Origin: Bacteroidota bacterium
GTDB lineage: Bacteria; Zhuqueibacterota; JdFR-76; DREG01
Assembly: GCA_030624545.1 (NCBI GenBank)
Contig: JAUXJX010000052.1
Location: 1-8,906, forward strand
Length of the DNA stretch: 8,906 nt
Direction of reading: 5' to 3'
Under the pieces are notes generated by a model. The model ran no database searches. It was given only the letters and a program-made list of their open reading frames with translations, and was not told the DNA's origin. The translations under genes and the position numbers were made by a program. Of this stretch, positions 1 to 7,367 are shown one piece after another. Positions within the stretch are counted from its first letter, which is position 1, and every line of letters begins with the position of its first letter.

Positions 1-641
1 GGCCCAATGAGCTTGAATCCCTGGATTTCGATGTCGTCGTCGTAGAAATTTGATACATAACTGGCGCCCGCAAAATTCTCCTCCTGACTGAGGTTGGAAG
101 TCTGGCGTTTGGACTTAATGACCTCCCTTGATCCTTTTTTGCGGTCCCAAAATGCCTCTGAGATGCTTTCGGTGATGAGCACAATGCTCGAATCGTTCTC
201 GAGCCTTTGGCGCGTGAAAGCATCAACCCTGTAGGAATAGAGCTTACTGCGCCAGATCTTCTTTCTGCGAATGACCTCTCTCATGATCGAGACCGCGGGG
301 TCTTCCGCCGTTACCACCACGGCGCCCAGATCGATGACAACGGGCTCGAGTAAGATTAGCTGCTCCTCTTTTGATGCCGAAGTGATGGGTATTCTCGTCG
401 ACGCATAGCCGATGTAGCTTACCAGCAATGTTGCGGGCAGCTCTCTTATTTTTAGGGCGAATTTGCCGTCATCGTTGGTGATGGTGCCGCGGTAGGTTCC
501 CTCGATCTGGATATTCGCCGCCGGCAGGGTCTCGCCGGTTTTGGCATCCTTTACCGTGCCGCGAATGACCTTTTGGGCTGAGAGGAGAGAGGGGCTGAGG
601 AGAAAAAGGAAGGTGAGAAGAACGAACAGAGATTTCTTCAT
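1..641 (-). CDS. DUF5686-type protein with carboxypeptidase-regulatory-like N-terminal domain (partial, 5' part only)
   Basis: The reading frame opens at the ATG at 641-639 and stays open for 213 codons to the window edge, so the C-terminal part is missing. Residues 1-22 form a Sec signal peptide (MKKSLFVLLTFLFLLSPSLL, then SA just before Q23). Residues about 24-105 match a carboxypeptidase-regulatory-like beta-sandwich, with the motifs IRGTVKDAKTGE, GTYRGTITNDDGKF and LLVSYIGYAS. Next comes VVVTAEDPAVSIMREVIRRK and a Y-S-Y-rich segment, the pattern that opens the DUF5686 region in Bacteroidetes proteins. Those family members are usually several hundred residues long and are predicted to end in an outer-membrane barrel. 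The protein is therefore probably exported to the outer membrane; its function is unknown. No Shine-Dalgarno sequence precedes the ATG, which is common in Bacteroidetes. An in-frame ATG at 662 exists but gives a poorer signal peptide. It lies 142 nt downstream of the second RND permease, across a repeat, so it may or may not belong to the operon. Confidence 0.8.
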   Translation of the reverse strand, partial: MKKSLFVLLTFLFLLSPSLLSAQKVIRGTVKDAKTGETLPAANIQIEGTYRGTITNDDGKFALKIRELPATLLVSYIGYASTRIPITSASKEEQLILLEPVVIDLGAVVVTAEDPAVSIMREVIRRKKIWRSKLYSYRVDAFTRQRLENDSSIVLITESISEAFWDRKKGSREVIKSKRQTSNLSQEENFAGASYVSNFYDDDIEIQGFKLIG

Positions 642-662
642 GGCAGGTTTATTAAAAAGCAT

Positions 663-745
663 ACCACAGAGAACCCTGAGTAGACACAGAGGTCACAAGA
701 GAATTCCCTCAGGGCTCTCTGGGCAACCTCTGTGCACTCTGTGGT
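663..745. repeat. Nested CACAGAG-type inverted repeat element in the gap after the second permease
   Basis: Perfect outer arms ACCACAGAG (663-671) and CTCTGTGGT (737-745) enclose perfect inner arms CACAGAGGT (685-693) and ACCTCTGTG (726-734). A third pair, CCCTGAG (674-680) and CTCAGGG (708-714), is interleaved, so it cannot pair at the same time as the inner arms without crossing them. The arms are made of repeated CACAGAG cores. Degenerate intergenic elements of this kind occur in many environmental bacterial genomes. On the minus (transcribed) strand the outer stem is followed within a few bases by TTTTT, so the element could also end or weaken transcription between the RND permease and the DUF5686 gene; that role is inferred. 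Confidence 0.75.
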
Positions 746-783
746 TAAATAGAAGCGTATTTTCCCCTCCATACCGCCCAGAA

Positions 784-3700
784 CTACGCCTTCGCCCTCT
801 GCACCACCATCCTGGACCAATTGCGCAGATCATCCAGCGCTACATAGATCGTGGGCAGAATCAACAGCGTTATGACCGTGGAGAAAGTGAGCCCGCCGAC
901 AATCGCCCGCGCCATCGGAAAATACGGAGGGCCGTTTCCACCGATCTGGGTGGTAACCACGCAAAGCGGAACGAGGCTGAGCACGGTGGTTCCGGCGGTC
1001 ATCAAGATAGGTCGCAGCCGGTCCCGCCCGCCCTGCAGAATCGCTTCGTTCCGTGAAACTCCACGGGCCCGCAGTTGGTTCACGTGGTCTATGAGCACGA
1101 TGCCGTTGTTCACCACAACGCCGATCAGAATCAGGATTCCGATCATTCCCATAACAGACATGGTAGTATTGGTAAACATAAAGAACCAAAATACGCCGAT
1201 GATCGCAAAGATGATTTGCGTCCAGATTGCGGCCGGGAAGATGAGTGATTCAAACAATGCCGCCATCACAAAATAGATCAACGCCAAGGCCAACAATAAG
1301 TTCATGACCATGGTGCTAAAGGCCTCATCCTCTTCATCAAAGCGTTGGCCGTAATTCCAGGTGTAGCCGGCCGGGAAATTATAATTGTCCAAAGCTTTGC
1401 GAATTTTACTCTTGGCCTCGCTTACCGTTATGTCCTGGAGGTTCGCAGTGACGCCCATTGATGTGATTCGATTTTCACGACGGATGGTGCGAGGCCCTCT
1501 GCGCACGTCAAACGTGGCCAGAGATGCCAGCTTGACCGGCTGACCTGAGCCGTTGATCAAAGGCAGATTGCGGAGCTGATCCAATGTCTGCTTATCCTCC
1601 GCCTGAAACTCGAGGCGGACATCTATTTCGCCATCTTTGTCACGGAAGCGGCGCAAATTCATGCCGCGCATGGCAGCCGAGACTGTATTGGCAACCTCCT
1701 GTGTCGAAAATCCATATCGCTTTGCACGTTCTCGGTTTACCTTCACGTGCACTTCTTGCTCTCCCGCCTCCGCCTCGGAACGGACATCTTGCAGTCCCGG
1801 TATCCGTGCAAGGGTCCAGGCAATATCATGAGAGAGTTCTTCCAACTCCTGGGTGGACTTCCCGACCAGTTGTACCCTCACGGACTCATCCCGGCCGCCC
1901 ATGCCTTGCCATTCGAAGGACGGATTGGCGATGGCCAGCTTGGGCAAGTCCTCCCGGATCTCTTTCTTGATTTGATTCATCGATTTATTGGCATCGTCGC
2001 CCTTCTTGAGAAGAATGGTCGACATGGCGTAGTTGGTCTGGTAGTAGCTGTAAATCGATTCGATCTCCAATTTGTCCTGATTTGCGAACAGATGCTCTTC
2101 AAAGACATCCACAGCATCTTCCACCTTTTCCAGGGCGTAACTTCCATTGATGTGATAATGCAGCCTGAGCCTGCGATCTTCAGGCTCGTCAAACATTTCC
2201 ATTTTCATAAAGGAAAGGGGCACGGCGGTACTGAACAGAAGCAGCAAAATGAAAACAAAAGTCAACCTGCGATGTCTTAGCGTCCACTCCAGAACTCGGC
2301 CGTAAGCATTAATCAACTTGTCGATAACCGTTGCCTTGGTCGTCTTTTTTGGGGGACGCATCCGCGAGACAAACAGTGGCACAATGGTCTGGGCCATCAA
2401 CAGCGATGCACCTAGAGCAATGCATATGGTAAGCGCCACGTGCTTCATATACACCGCGACGCTGTCATTGGGACTTACGATGTTGGGCAGGAATACGATA
2501 GCGGTTGTGAGAGTCCCGGCAGAAATCGCAAGGCTAATTTCCTTTACACCGGCTATGGTTGCTTTTTGAGGCTCGTGCGGATTCAGTTTCTGCTGCCGGT
2601 GGATACTCTCCGTCGCAACGACGGCATTATCCACCAACATCCCGACCGCCAGCATGAGCCCCATCATGGAAAGAATATTCAGGGACAGGCCGAGGAAATA
2701 TTGAAATGCAAGTGTGACCAACAACGAAAATGGCACTGCAAGTGCGACGATGAGGGTCGTGGAAATCTGGCGCAGGAAAAAATAGAGAACCAGCATGGCC
2801 AGCAGACCGCCAAGAATTCCAGACTTGAGCAGTTCGTTGATTGAACTCAGAATCCCCTCACCTTGATTGCCCATGTAGTAGATGGAAATCCCTTCCATTT
2901 CCGGGTTCTTGCTGATTTCCTCAATTTCGTCAACAATGCGGTCAGTCACCTGGACGATGTTCGCGCCGGCTTCTTTGAAGATTTCAAGACCGACGGCGTA
3001 GCTCCGATTCAGATGCCGGCCATGATCCAGCCTGGGAGAATCATAAACGACTTCGGCTACGTCTCGAAGCCGGAGATTGTTCTCGCCGATTATCAGCTCA
3101 CCAATCTCTTCGACCGACTTGAATTCACCAACCGGACGCACGACAAAGCGGCGATTTCCATCATGTATTTTTCCGGCCGCCACCGAAAAATTGCTGCGGC
3201 GCAAAGTCTCCACCAACCGGTTAAGGTCTACATTGTGAGCGATAATCCGGTCAGCCAGAAGATTGATGCGAATCTCCTTTTTTTCCACGCCGTAAAGATC
3301 GACCTTGGAGACGCCATTGATTCGCTCGATCCTGCGCTTCAAATTTCGATTGAGCATATCATAAGCATTCGACAAATCGCGGTTGCTCGAGACTCGAAGC
3401 GTTAGTATTTCCATATCGGAGGTGGACCATTTTCGCACGAAAATCCGTTCCACGTCGGATGGAAATTGACTGCGAATGCCGTCCAGCTTTTCCTTTGCGT
3501 CCAGTGCTTTAAGGTTGATATCCTGGCCCCAGGTAAACTCGAATTGGATATTGGAGCCGTTCTCGCCGGAATGGGAGGTCATCCGTCTGTAGCCGCTGAT
3601 GGTAGCGAGGGCCTCTTCCGCAGGCCGCGTAATTTGCCTTTCCACCTCTTCCGGCGTAGAGCCTGGGTAGGGAATATCGATATTTATGAAAGGCGCGTCG

Positions 3701-3819
3701 AGATCGGGAAAATACTCCAGGGGGAGGAGCTTGGTCGAAATGAGTCCCATAACCACAAAACAAGCAAAGATCATTAGAGTGGTGACCGGGCGGCGGATGG
3801 AAGTTTCGGTGATGTTCAT
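784..3819 (-). CDS. RND efflux transporter, inner-membrane permease subunit (AcrB/HAE1 type), second of two
   Basis: This 1011-residue protein has the usual length and layout of an RND (AcrB-type) permease, a proton-driven trimer exporting small molecules from the inner membrane through an adaptor and outer-membrane channel. It has an N-terminal TM1 (about 13-32), a first large periplasmic porter/docking loop (about 33-330), TM2-TM6, a short cytoplasmic linker, TM7 (about 516-536), a second periplasmic loop, and TM8-TM12 from about 836. The TM4 motif is GMLVDNAVVATES, with Asp397 matching AcrB Asp407 and Asn398 replacing Asp408. TM10 has GVVVNNGIVLID, with Asn904 at the AcrB Lys940 position. 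The family motif RLRPILMT follows. The start is supported by AAGG six bases before the ATG and by the conserved N-terminal NITETSIRRPVTTLMIF. It is divergent from the first permease, so this is not a recent duplication. The substrate is unknown; multidrug, detergent or lipid-like compounds are all possible for this family. Confidence 0.95.
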   Translation of the reverse strand: MNITETSIRRPVTTLMIFACFVVMGLISTKLLPLEYFPDLDAPFINIDIPYPGSTPEEVERQITRPAEEALATISGYRRMTSHSGENGSNIQFEFTWGQDINLKALDAKEKLDGIRSQFPSDVERIFVRKWSTSDMEILTLRVSSNRDLSNAYDMLNRNLKRRIERINGVSKVDLYGVEKKEIRINLLADRIIAHNVDLNRLVETLRRSNFSVAAGKIHDGNRRFVVRPVGEFKSVEEIGELIIGENNLRLRDVAEVVYDSPRLDHGRHLNRSYAVGLEIFKEAGANIVQVTDRIVDEIEEISKNPEMEGISIYYMGNQGEGILSSINELLKSGILGGLLAMLVLYFFLRQISTTLIVALAVPFSLLVTLAFQYFLGLSLNILSMMGLMLAVGMLVDNAVVATESIHRQQKLNPHEPQKATIAGVKEISLAISAGTLTTAIVFLPNIVSPNDSVAVYMKHVALTICIALGASLLMAQTIVPLFVSRMRPPKKTTKATVIDKLINAYGRVLEWTLRHRRLTFVFILLLLFSTAVPLSFMKMEMFDEPEDRRLRLHYHINGSYALEKVEDAVDVFEEHLFANQDKLEIESIYSYYQTNYAMSTILLKKGDDANKSMNQIKKEIREDLPKLAIANPSFEWQGMGGRDESVRVQLVGKSTQELEELSHDIAWTLARIPGLQDVRSEAEAGEQEVHVKVNRERAKRYGFSTQEVANTVSAAMRGMNLRRFRDKDGEIDVRLEFQAEDKQTLDQLRNLPLINGSGQPVKLASLATFDVRRGPRTIRRENRITSMGVTANLQDITVSEAKSKIRKALDNYNFPAGYTWNYGQRFDEEDEAFSTMVMNLLLALALIYFVMAALFESLIFPAAIWTQIIFAIIGVFWFFMFTNTTMSVMGMIGILILIGVVVNNGIVLIDHVNQLRARGVSRNEAILQGGRDRLRPILMTAGTTVLSLVPLCVVTTQIGGNGPPYFPMARAIVGGLTFSTVITLLILPTIYVALDDLRNWSRMVVQRAKA

Positions 3820-3824
3820 GTCGG

Positions 3825-3829
3825 ACCTT
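3825..3829 (-). promoter_or_regulatory. Ribosome binding site of the second RND permease
   Basis: On the minus strand AAGGT precedes the ATG at 3819, with six bases between AAGG and the start codon. This fixes the start of the second permease and indicates that it is translated from its own site, despite the 130-nt gap after the first permease. Confidence 0.6.
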
Positions 3830-3881
3830 GTCTGAATTCGGTTATATGGCGCAACGGAAAATCCTAAATATTCCGAGAGTT

Positions 3882-3944
3882 TCTTTCACTTTTGCCCTTT
3901 GCCTTTTCACTTTTGTCCTTTCACCTTTGCCCTCTGCCCTTTCA
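3882..3944. repeat. Heptanucleotide tandem repeat, nine in-register units, between the two RND genes
   Basis: Read on the plus strand, the 63 bases divide exactly into nine 7-mers: TCTTTCA, CTTTTGC, CCTTTGC, CTTTTCA, CTTTTGT, CCTTTCA, CCTTTGC, CCTCTGC, CCTTTCA. Units 1-4 and 6-9 follow the same order of endings (CA, GC, GC, CA), so a 35-base higher-order period is visible. The transcribed strand is a purine-rich tract of GCAAAGG and TGAAAGG units. It begins 5 bases after the stop codon of the first permease (the stop occupies 3950-3952) and ends about 60 bases before the start of the second. Seven is not a multiple of three and the tract lies between two intact genes, so it is non-coding. It resembles heptamer short tandem repeats known from cyanobacteria in form only. 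Confidence 0.9.
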
Positions 3945-3949
3945 CGTCT

Positions 3950-6900
3950 TTACGGCTTTCGATCCATCACAACATACATAACCGGAATAACGACCAGGGT
4001 CAACATCGTGGATACGAGCAGCCCACCAATTACGGTAATTGCCATGGGCGCACGCACCTCGGCTCCTTCACCGAAGCCAATGGCCAGCGGCAGCAATCCG
4101 AGTGTGGTGGTTACGGTGGTCATCAAAATTGGTCTTAACCTGGATCGCCCGGCTTCGATTACCGCCGCGATTTTTTCACGCCCTTTTGCGCGCAGTTGAT
4201 TGATGAGATCAATCAAAACGATTGCATTATTCACAACGATTCCCGCCAATAGAATCAAGCCGATAAACACGACGACGCTTATCGTAGAGCCCGTGATAAG
4301 AAGGGAAAAAACGGCGCCGACAAGGGCCAATGGGATCGAAAAGAAAATCACAAACGGATGCAGGAATGATTCAAACTGGGAAGCCATTACCAGGTAGACC
4401 AGAAAAACGGCCAGCAGCAGCGCAAGAATCATGGAGCGAAAGGACATCGCCATTTCTTCACTTTGTCCCGCCAGCCTGGTTACCAGGTCATGGGGAATCG
4501 CGACCTTATCGATCACCGAGTTGATTTCCTCCGCAGCAGCGCCAAGATCGCCATAGCGCAGGTTGGCGGTGACCAAAGCCACGCGTTCCTGTCCCACTCT
4601 CCGGATTTCTCCCGGACCAATCTCGACGGAGACGTCCGCTACGGCTTCCAGGGGAACCGGACGCTCGCTTTCGGGATTAACAATCAGTTTTCTGATCCTC
4701 TCGACTGATTCGCGGTCCTGCTCACGGGCGCGGACAAGCACGTCAATTTTTCGATCGTGCCAGGAATATCGGGTAGCCACTTCGCCGCGGACTTTGTTAA
4801 CGACTCGATCCGCGACTTCATAAACGGCAAGCCCCAGGGCCGCCACGCGCTCACGATCAAAGTGGATCTGAACTTCCGGATGACCGCTTTCCATGGAGGA
4901 TTTGACGTCGGCAAACCGGTCCGAGGTCTCCAGGCGCCTGGCAATCTCATTGCTGACCTTTTTCAATTTGTCCAGGTCGTAACCAAGCACTTCGATCTCA
5001 ATCGGCGTTCTAAACGTGAACAAGCTCGGACGGGCGAATTTATATTGAGTTCCAGGCAAGCGTCGCAGATCGCTCCGCAGCACATCCATGGCATCTTCTT
5101 CGTCCATCCGTTTGGAGCCTTTCACCATCACGATGCTCAGCTCACCCCAATTCTCACCACCCTCCTCGGGATTGGCATCCATCCTGTTTCCGGTGCCCGC
5201 CACAGAAAAGGATGTTTTGACCATGCTGATCGACTCCGCTGATTTCTGGATCTTTGCGATTGCGGCATCAGTCTGCTCAAGCGGCGTTCCCGGGGGAAGC
5301 TTAAACTCCACGCTGAATTCACCCTGCGAAAGCTGCGGAATCAATTCGACTCCCAAAAGCGGGACCAGAAAAAGCGTAATCACGAACATAACGAAGGAAG
5401 TTGCAAGAACCAGCGGCCGCCTGCCAAGAGCCCATTCGAGCAGCGTTGGATATCGATCTTCAATTTTGGCATAGGTTGCGCCAAATAAGCCAAGGAATGG
5501 ACGAAGAACGAACTTTATGGCTTTTGAGATGATTCGCACGATTTTCAAAAATCCGCGCGCGAAAAAAATTGGAATGGAAGTGAAAAGAAAAACCCGGGTC
5601 TTGCGCACCCATCCGCCCACTCGTGTCGTCGGGACAATTGGCGTGACGGGAGCATCCACAGTTTGCGGCCGGCGAGAGAGAGAAGCAAGCATAGGGATGA
5701 GCGTAAGAGCCACGGCAAGGGAGGCAAGCAACGCAAAAGTCACTGTGAGCGCCTGGTCACGAAATAGTTGCCCGGCAATGCCTTGTACAAAAACCAAAGG
5801 GAAAAATACAGCGACGGTTGTAAGAGTAGACGCGGTGACAGCGGTGCCAACCTCGCTGGCGCCATCCCGGGCGGCAGTAAGCGGAGCCTTCCCCTGCTGC
5901 CGGTGGCGTGAGATGTTGTCCAGCACCACAATTGAGTTATCTACCAGCATTCCGATTCCTAACGCGATGCCTCCCAGCGACATGATGTTCAGGGTGAGGT
6001 CGGCGCCGTACATCAAATTGAAAGTTGCAATCACCGATACCGGAATTGAAAGCGAAATGATGACTGTCGACCAAAAGTCTCTCAGGAAAAAATAGAGAAC
6101 GAATATCGCTAAAAATCCACCGATGAGTCCGGCAAAGATTACTCCGTTCACGGCCTGTGTGATGAACGTGGCTTGATTGTAAACATTCACTAATTTCATT
6201 TTGTCGGGCAATATGTTCTGTACCCGCCTCAGGCGTCTTTCCACGGCACGGGCAACGGAAACCGTATTGGAATCCCCTTCCTTGTAGATCGCGATTTCCA
6301 CTGCTTCCACGCCCCTCATGCGGATAATGGCCTGGCGTTCCTTGTAGCCATGGCGGACCAGGGCGACGTCGCGGAGGTAGACCGGTATGCCATTTTGCGT
6401 GGCGATGATTACATCGCCAATTTCTTCTACCGATTGGAATTGATTCAGTGTGCGCACCAGGAACTGCTGGGTCCCCTCTTCCAGTCTGCCGCCGGACAAG
6501 TTCACATTTTCCGCACGCAACTGATCGGCGATTTGCCCTACCGATAGATTGAGCTGTGCAAGCCGCGCCTGATCGACCAGCACCTGGATCTCATCTTCCA
6601 GGCCGCCGCTCACTTTTACGGCCGCAACACCGACCGCGGACTCCAGCTCCTTCTTGATCTCTTCATCTGCGAATCTGCGCAGGAATTTTAGCCCTTCTTC
6701 ATCGAAAGACTCACCGCTGCCATTTGTGGACGAGGTGAGCGCAATTTTGACTTCGCCCTCTTTGGAATCTTCCTCCATTGGTTTCGTGAGATAGAGCCCG
6801 AATTGCATGATCGGATCCAGCGAAGGATCGAAGCGAAGGATAATTGGCCGTTGAACTTCGAGGGGCAGTTGCAAAACATCCAGTTTTTCGCGCACATCCA

Positions 6901-7216
6901 GGCTGGCAAAATCCATGTCTGTGCCCCAGGCGAATTCAAGCACGACATCCGATTGGCCGGAACGGGAAATGGATCGGACTTGATTAACATTCTTCACCAC
7001 TCCCAGGGCTTCTTCGATAGGCTTGGTGATGAGGTTTTCGATTTCAGCCGGTGCCGCGCCAACGTATTCGGTTCGGATAGTCAGCGTGGGAAAGCTTAAA
7101 TTTGGCAGAAGATTTACTTTGAGTCGAAGAAAGGAGACGGTGCCAAACAGCAAAACCGCGATGGTAAACATCGCAATCGTTACGCGTCGGCGCGTGGAGA
7201 TTTCGATTAGTTTCAT
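3950..7216 (-). CDS. RND efflux transporter, inner-membrane permease subunit (AcrB/HAE1 type), first of two, with extra loops
   Basis: This is a 1088-residue RND permease, somewhat longer than the usual 1010-1050. TM1 is at about 13-32, a large periplasmic loop follows to about 350, then TM2-TM6 to about 510, TM7 at about 600-622, a second periplasmic loop, and TM8-TM12 ending in MYVVMDRKP. TM4 carries GMLVDNSIVVLDN, with Asp426 at the AcrB Asp407 position and Asn427 replacing Asp408. TM10 carries GIVVNNAIVLIDLINQLRAK, with Asn996 replacing Lys940; RLRPILMT follows. The GIVVNNAIVLID pattern resembles the SwrC/YerP-like branch of the family. Two regions are longer than in AcrB: an acidic, Ser/Gly-rich insert at about 144-175 in the first porter domain, and a TM6-TM7 linker of roughly 88 residues (511-598) with a hydrophobic and basic stretch. 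The start is the canonical MKLIEISTRRRV; only a weak GGAC lies upstream. It follows the adaptor gene by 151 nt, and the two are likely partners. Confidence 0.95.
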   Translation of the reverse strand: MKLIEISTRRRVTIAMFTIAVLLFGTVSFLRLKVNLLPNLSFPTLTIRTEYVGAAPAEIENLITKPIEEALGVVKNVNQVRSISRSGQSDVVLEFAWGTDMDFASLDVREKLDVLQLPLEVQRPIILRFDPSLDPIMQFGLYLTKPMEEDSKEGEVKIALTSSTNGSGESFDEEGLKFLRRFADEEIKKELESAVGVAAVKVSGGLEDEIQVLVDQARLAQLNLSVGQIADQLRAENVNLSGGRLEEGTQQFLVRTLNQFQSVEEIGDVIIATQNGIPVYLRDVALVRHGYKERQAIIRMRGVEAVEIAIYKEGDSNTVSVARAVERRLRRVQNILPDKMKLVNVYNQATFITQAVNGVIFAGLIGGFLAIFVLYFFLRDFWSTVIISLSIPVSVIATFNLMYGADLTLNIMSLGGIALGIGMLVDNSIVVLDNISRHRQQGKAPLTAARDGASEVGTAVTASTLTTVAVFFPLVFVQGIAGQLFRDQALTVTFALLASLAVALTLIPMLASLSRRPQTVDAPVTPIVPTTRVGGWVRKTRVFLFTSIPIFFARGFLKIVRIISKAIKFVLRPFLGLFGATYAKIEDRYPTLLEWALGRRPLVLATSFVMFVITLFLVPLLGVELIPQLSQGEFSVEFKLPPGTPLEQTDAAIAKIQKSAESISMVKTSFSVAGTGNRMDANPEEGGENWGELSIVMVKGSKRMDEEDAMDVLRSDLRRLPGTQYKFARPSLFTFRTPIEIEVLGYDLDKLKKVSNEIARRLETSDRFADVKSSMESGHPEVQIHFDRERVAALGLAVYEVADRVVNKVRGEVATRYSWHDRKIDVLVRAREQDRESVERIRKLIVNPESERPVPLEAVADVSVEIGPGEIRRVGQERVALVTANLRYGDLGAAAEEINSVIDKVAIPHDLVTRLAGQSEEMAMSFRSMILALLLAVFLVYLVMASQFESFLHPFVIFFSIPLALVGAVFSLLITGSTISVVVFIGLILLAGIVVNNAIVLIDLINQLRAKGREKIAAVIEAGRSRLRPILMTTVTTTLGLLPLAIGFGEGAEVRAPMAITVIGGLLVSTMLTLVVIPVMYVVMDRKP

Positions 7217-7282
7217 AGATTGGTCCGTGCTATACGTGCTTTCAGTTTACGATTCTGGATTCTTTTGGAGACCATATGGAAT

Positions 7283-7341
7283 ACACCCGATATTCCCCTC
7301 TCGAGATGGGACAGAAAATGCGGAAGCATTTTCAGGGGTGT
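7283..7341 (-). other. Nested hairpin region between adaptor and first permease
   Basis: The 151-nt gap between the adaptor stop and the permease start contains three nested or adjacent dyads. The outer arms are ACACCC (7283-7288) and GGGTGT (7336-7341). Inside are an 18-bp near-palindrome centred on TCTCGAGA (7294-7311, with one mismatched pair) and a perfect 8-bp stem with a 4-base loop, GAAAATGC-GGAA-GCATTTTC (7314-7333). No T-run follows on the transcribed strand, so it does not look like a full terminator. A role in mRNA processing or in partial attenuation between adaptor and pump is possible but inferred. Confidence 0.55.
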
Positions 7342-7367
7342 GTAACCCAACTGTCTCCTACTCTCAC

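Noticed and set aside
638..820. Minus-strand 60-codon frame between the second permease and the DUF5686 gene
   Set aside because: It begins inside the permease C-terminus in another frame and runs through the CACAGAG repeat; no ribosome site and no conserved features.
541..1056. Plus-strand open frame of 171 codons
   Set aside because: It overlaps the DUF5686 start and the 3' end of the second permease on the opposite strand, crosses the CACAGAG repeat, and has low-complexity Arg/His-rich content with no recognisable domain.
3882..3944. Small coding region in the repeat tract
   Set aside because: The repeat period is seven bases and the tract lies between two intact genes; no start codon with a ribosome site gives a plausible product.
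5517..6095. Plus-strand open frame of 192 codons
   Set aside because: Fully antisense to TM2-TM6 of the first permease; its composition reflects the complement of conserved hydrophobic codons.
2773..6100. Identical 18-base stretch CAGGAAAAAATAGAGAAC in both permease genes (2773-2790 and 6083-6100)
   Set aside because: It encodes the conserved VLYFFLR segment of TM2 in both proteins; surrounding DNA is diverged, so it gives no good evidence for recent duplication or gene conversion.
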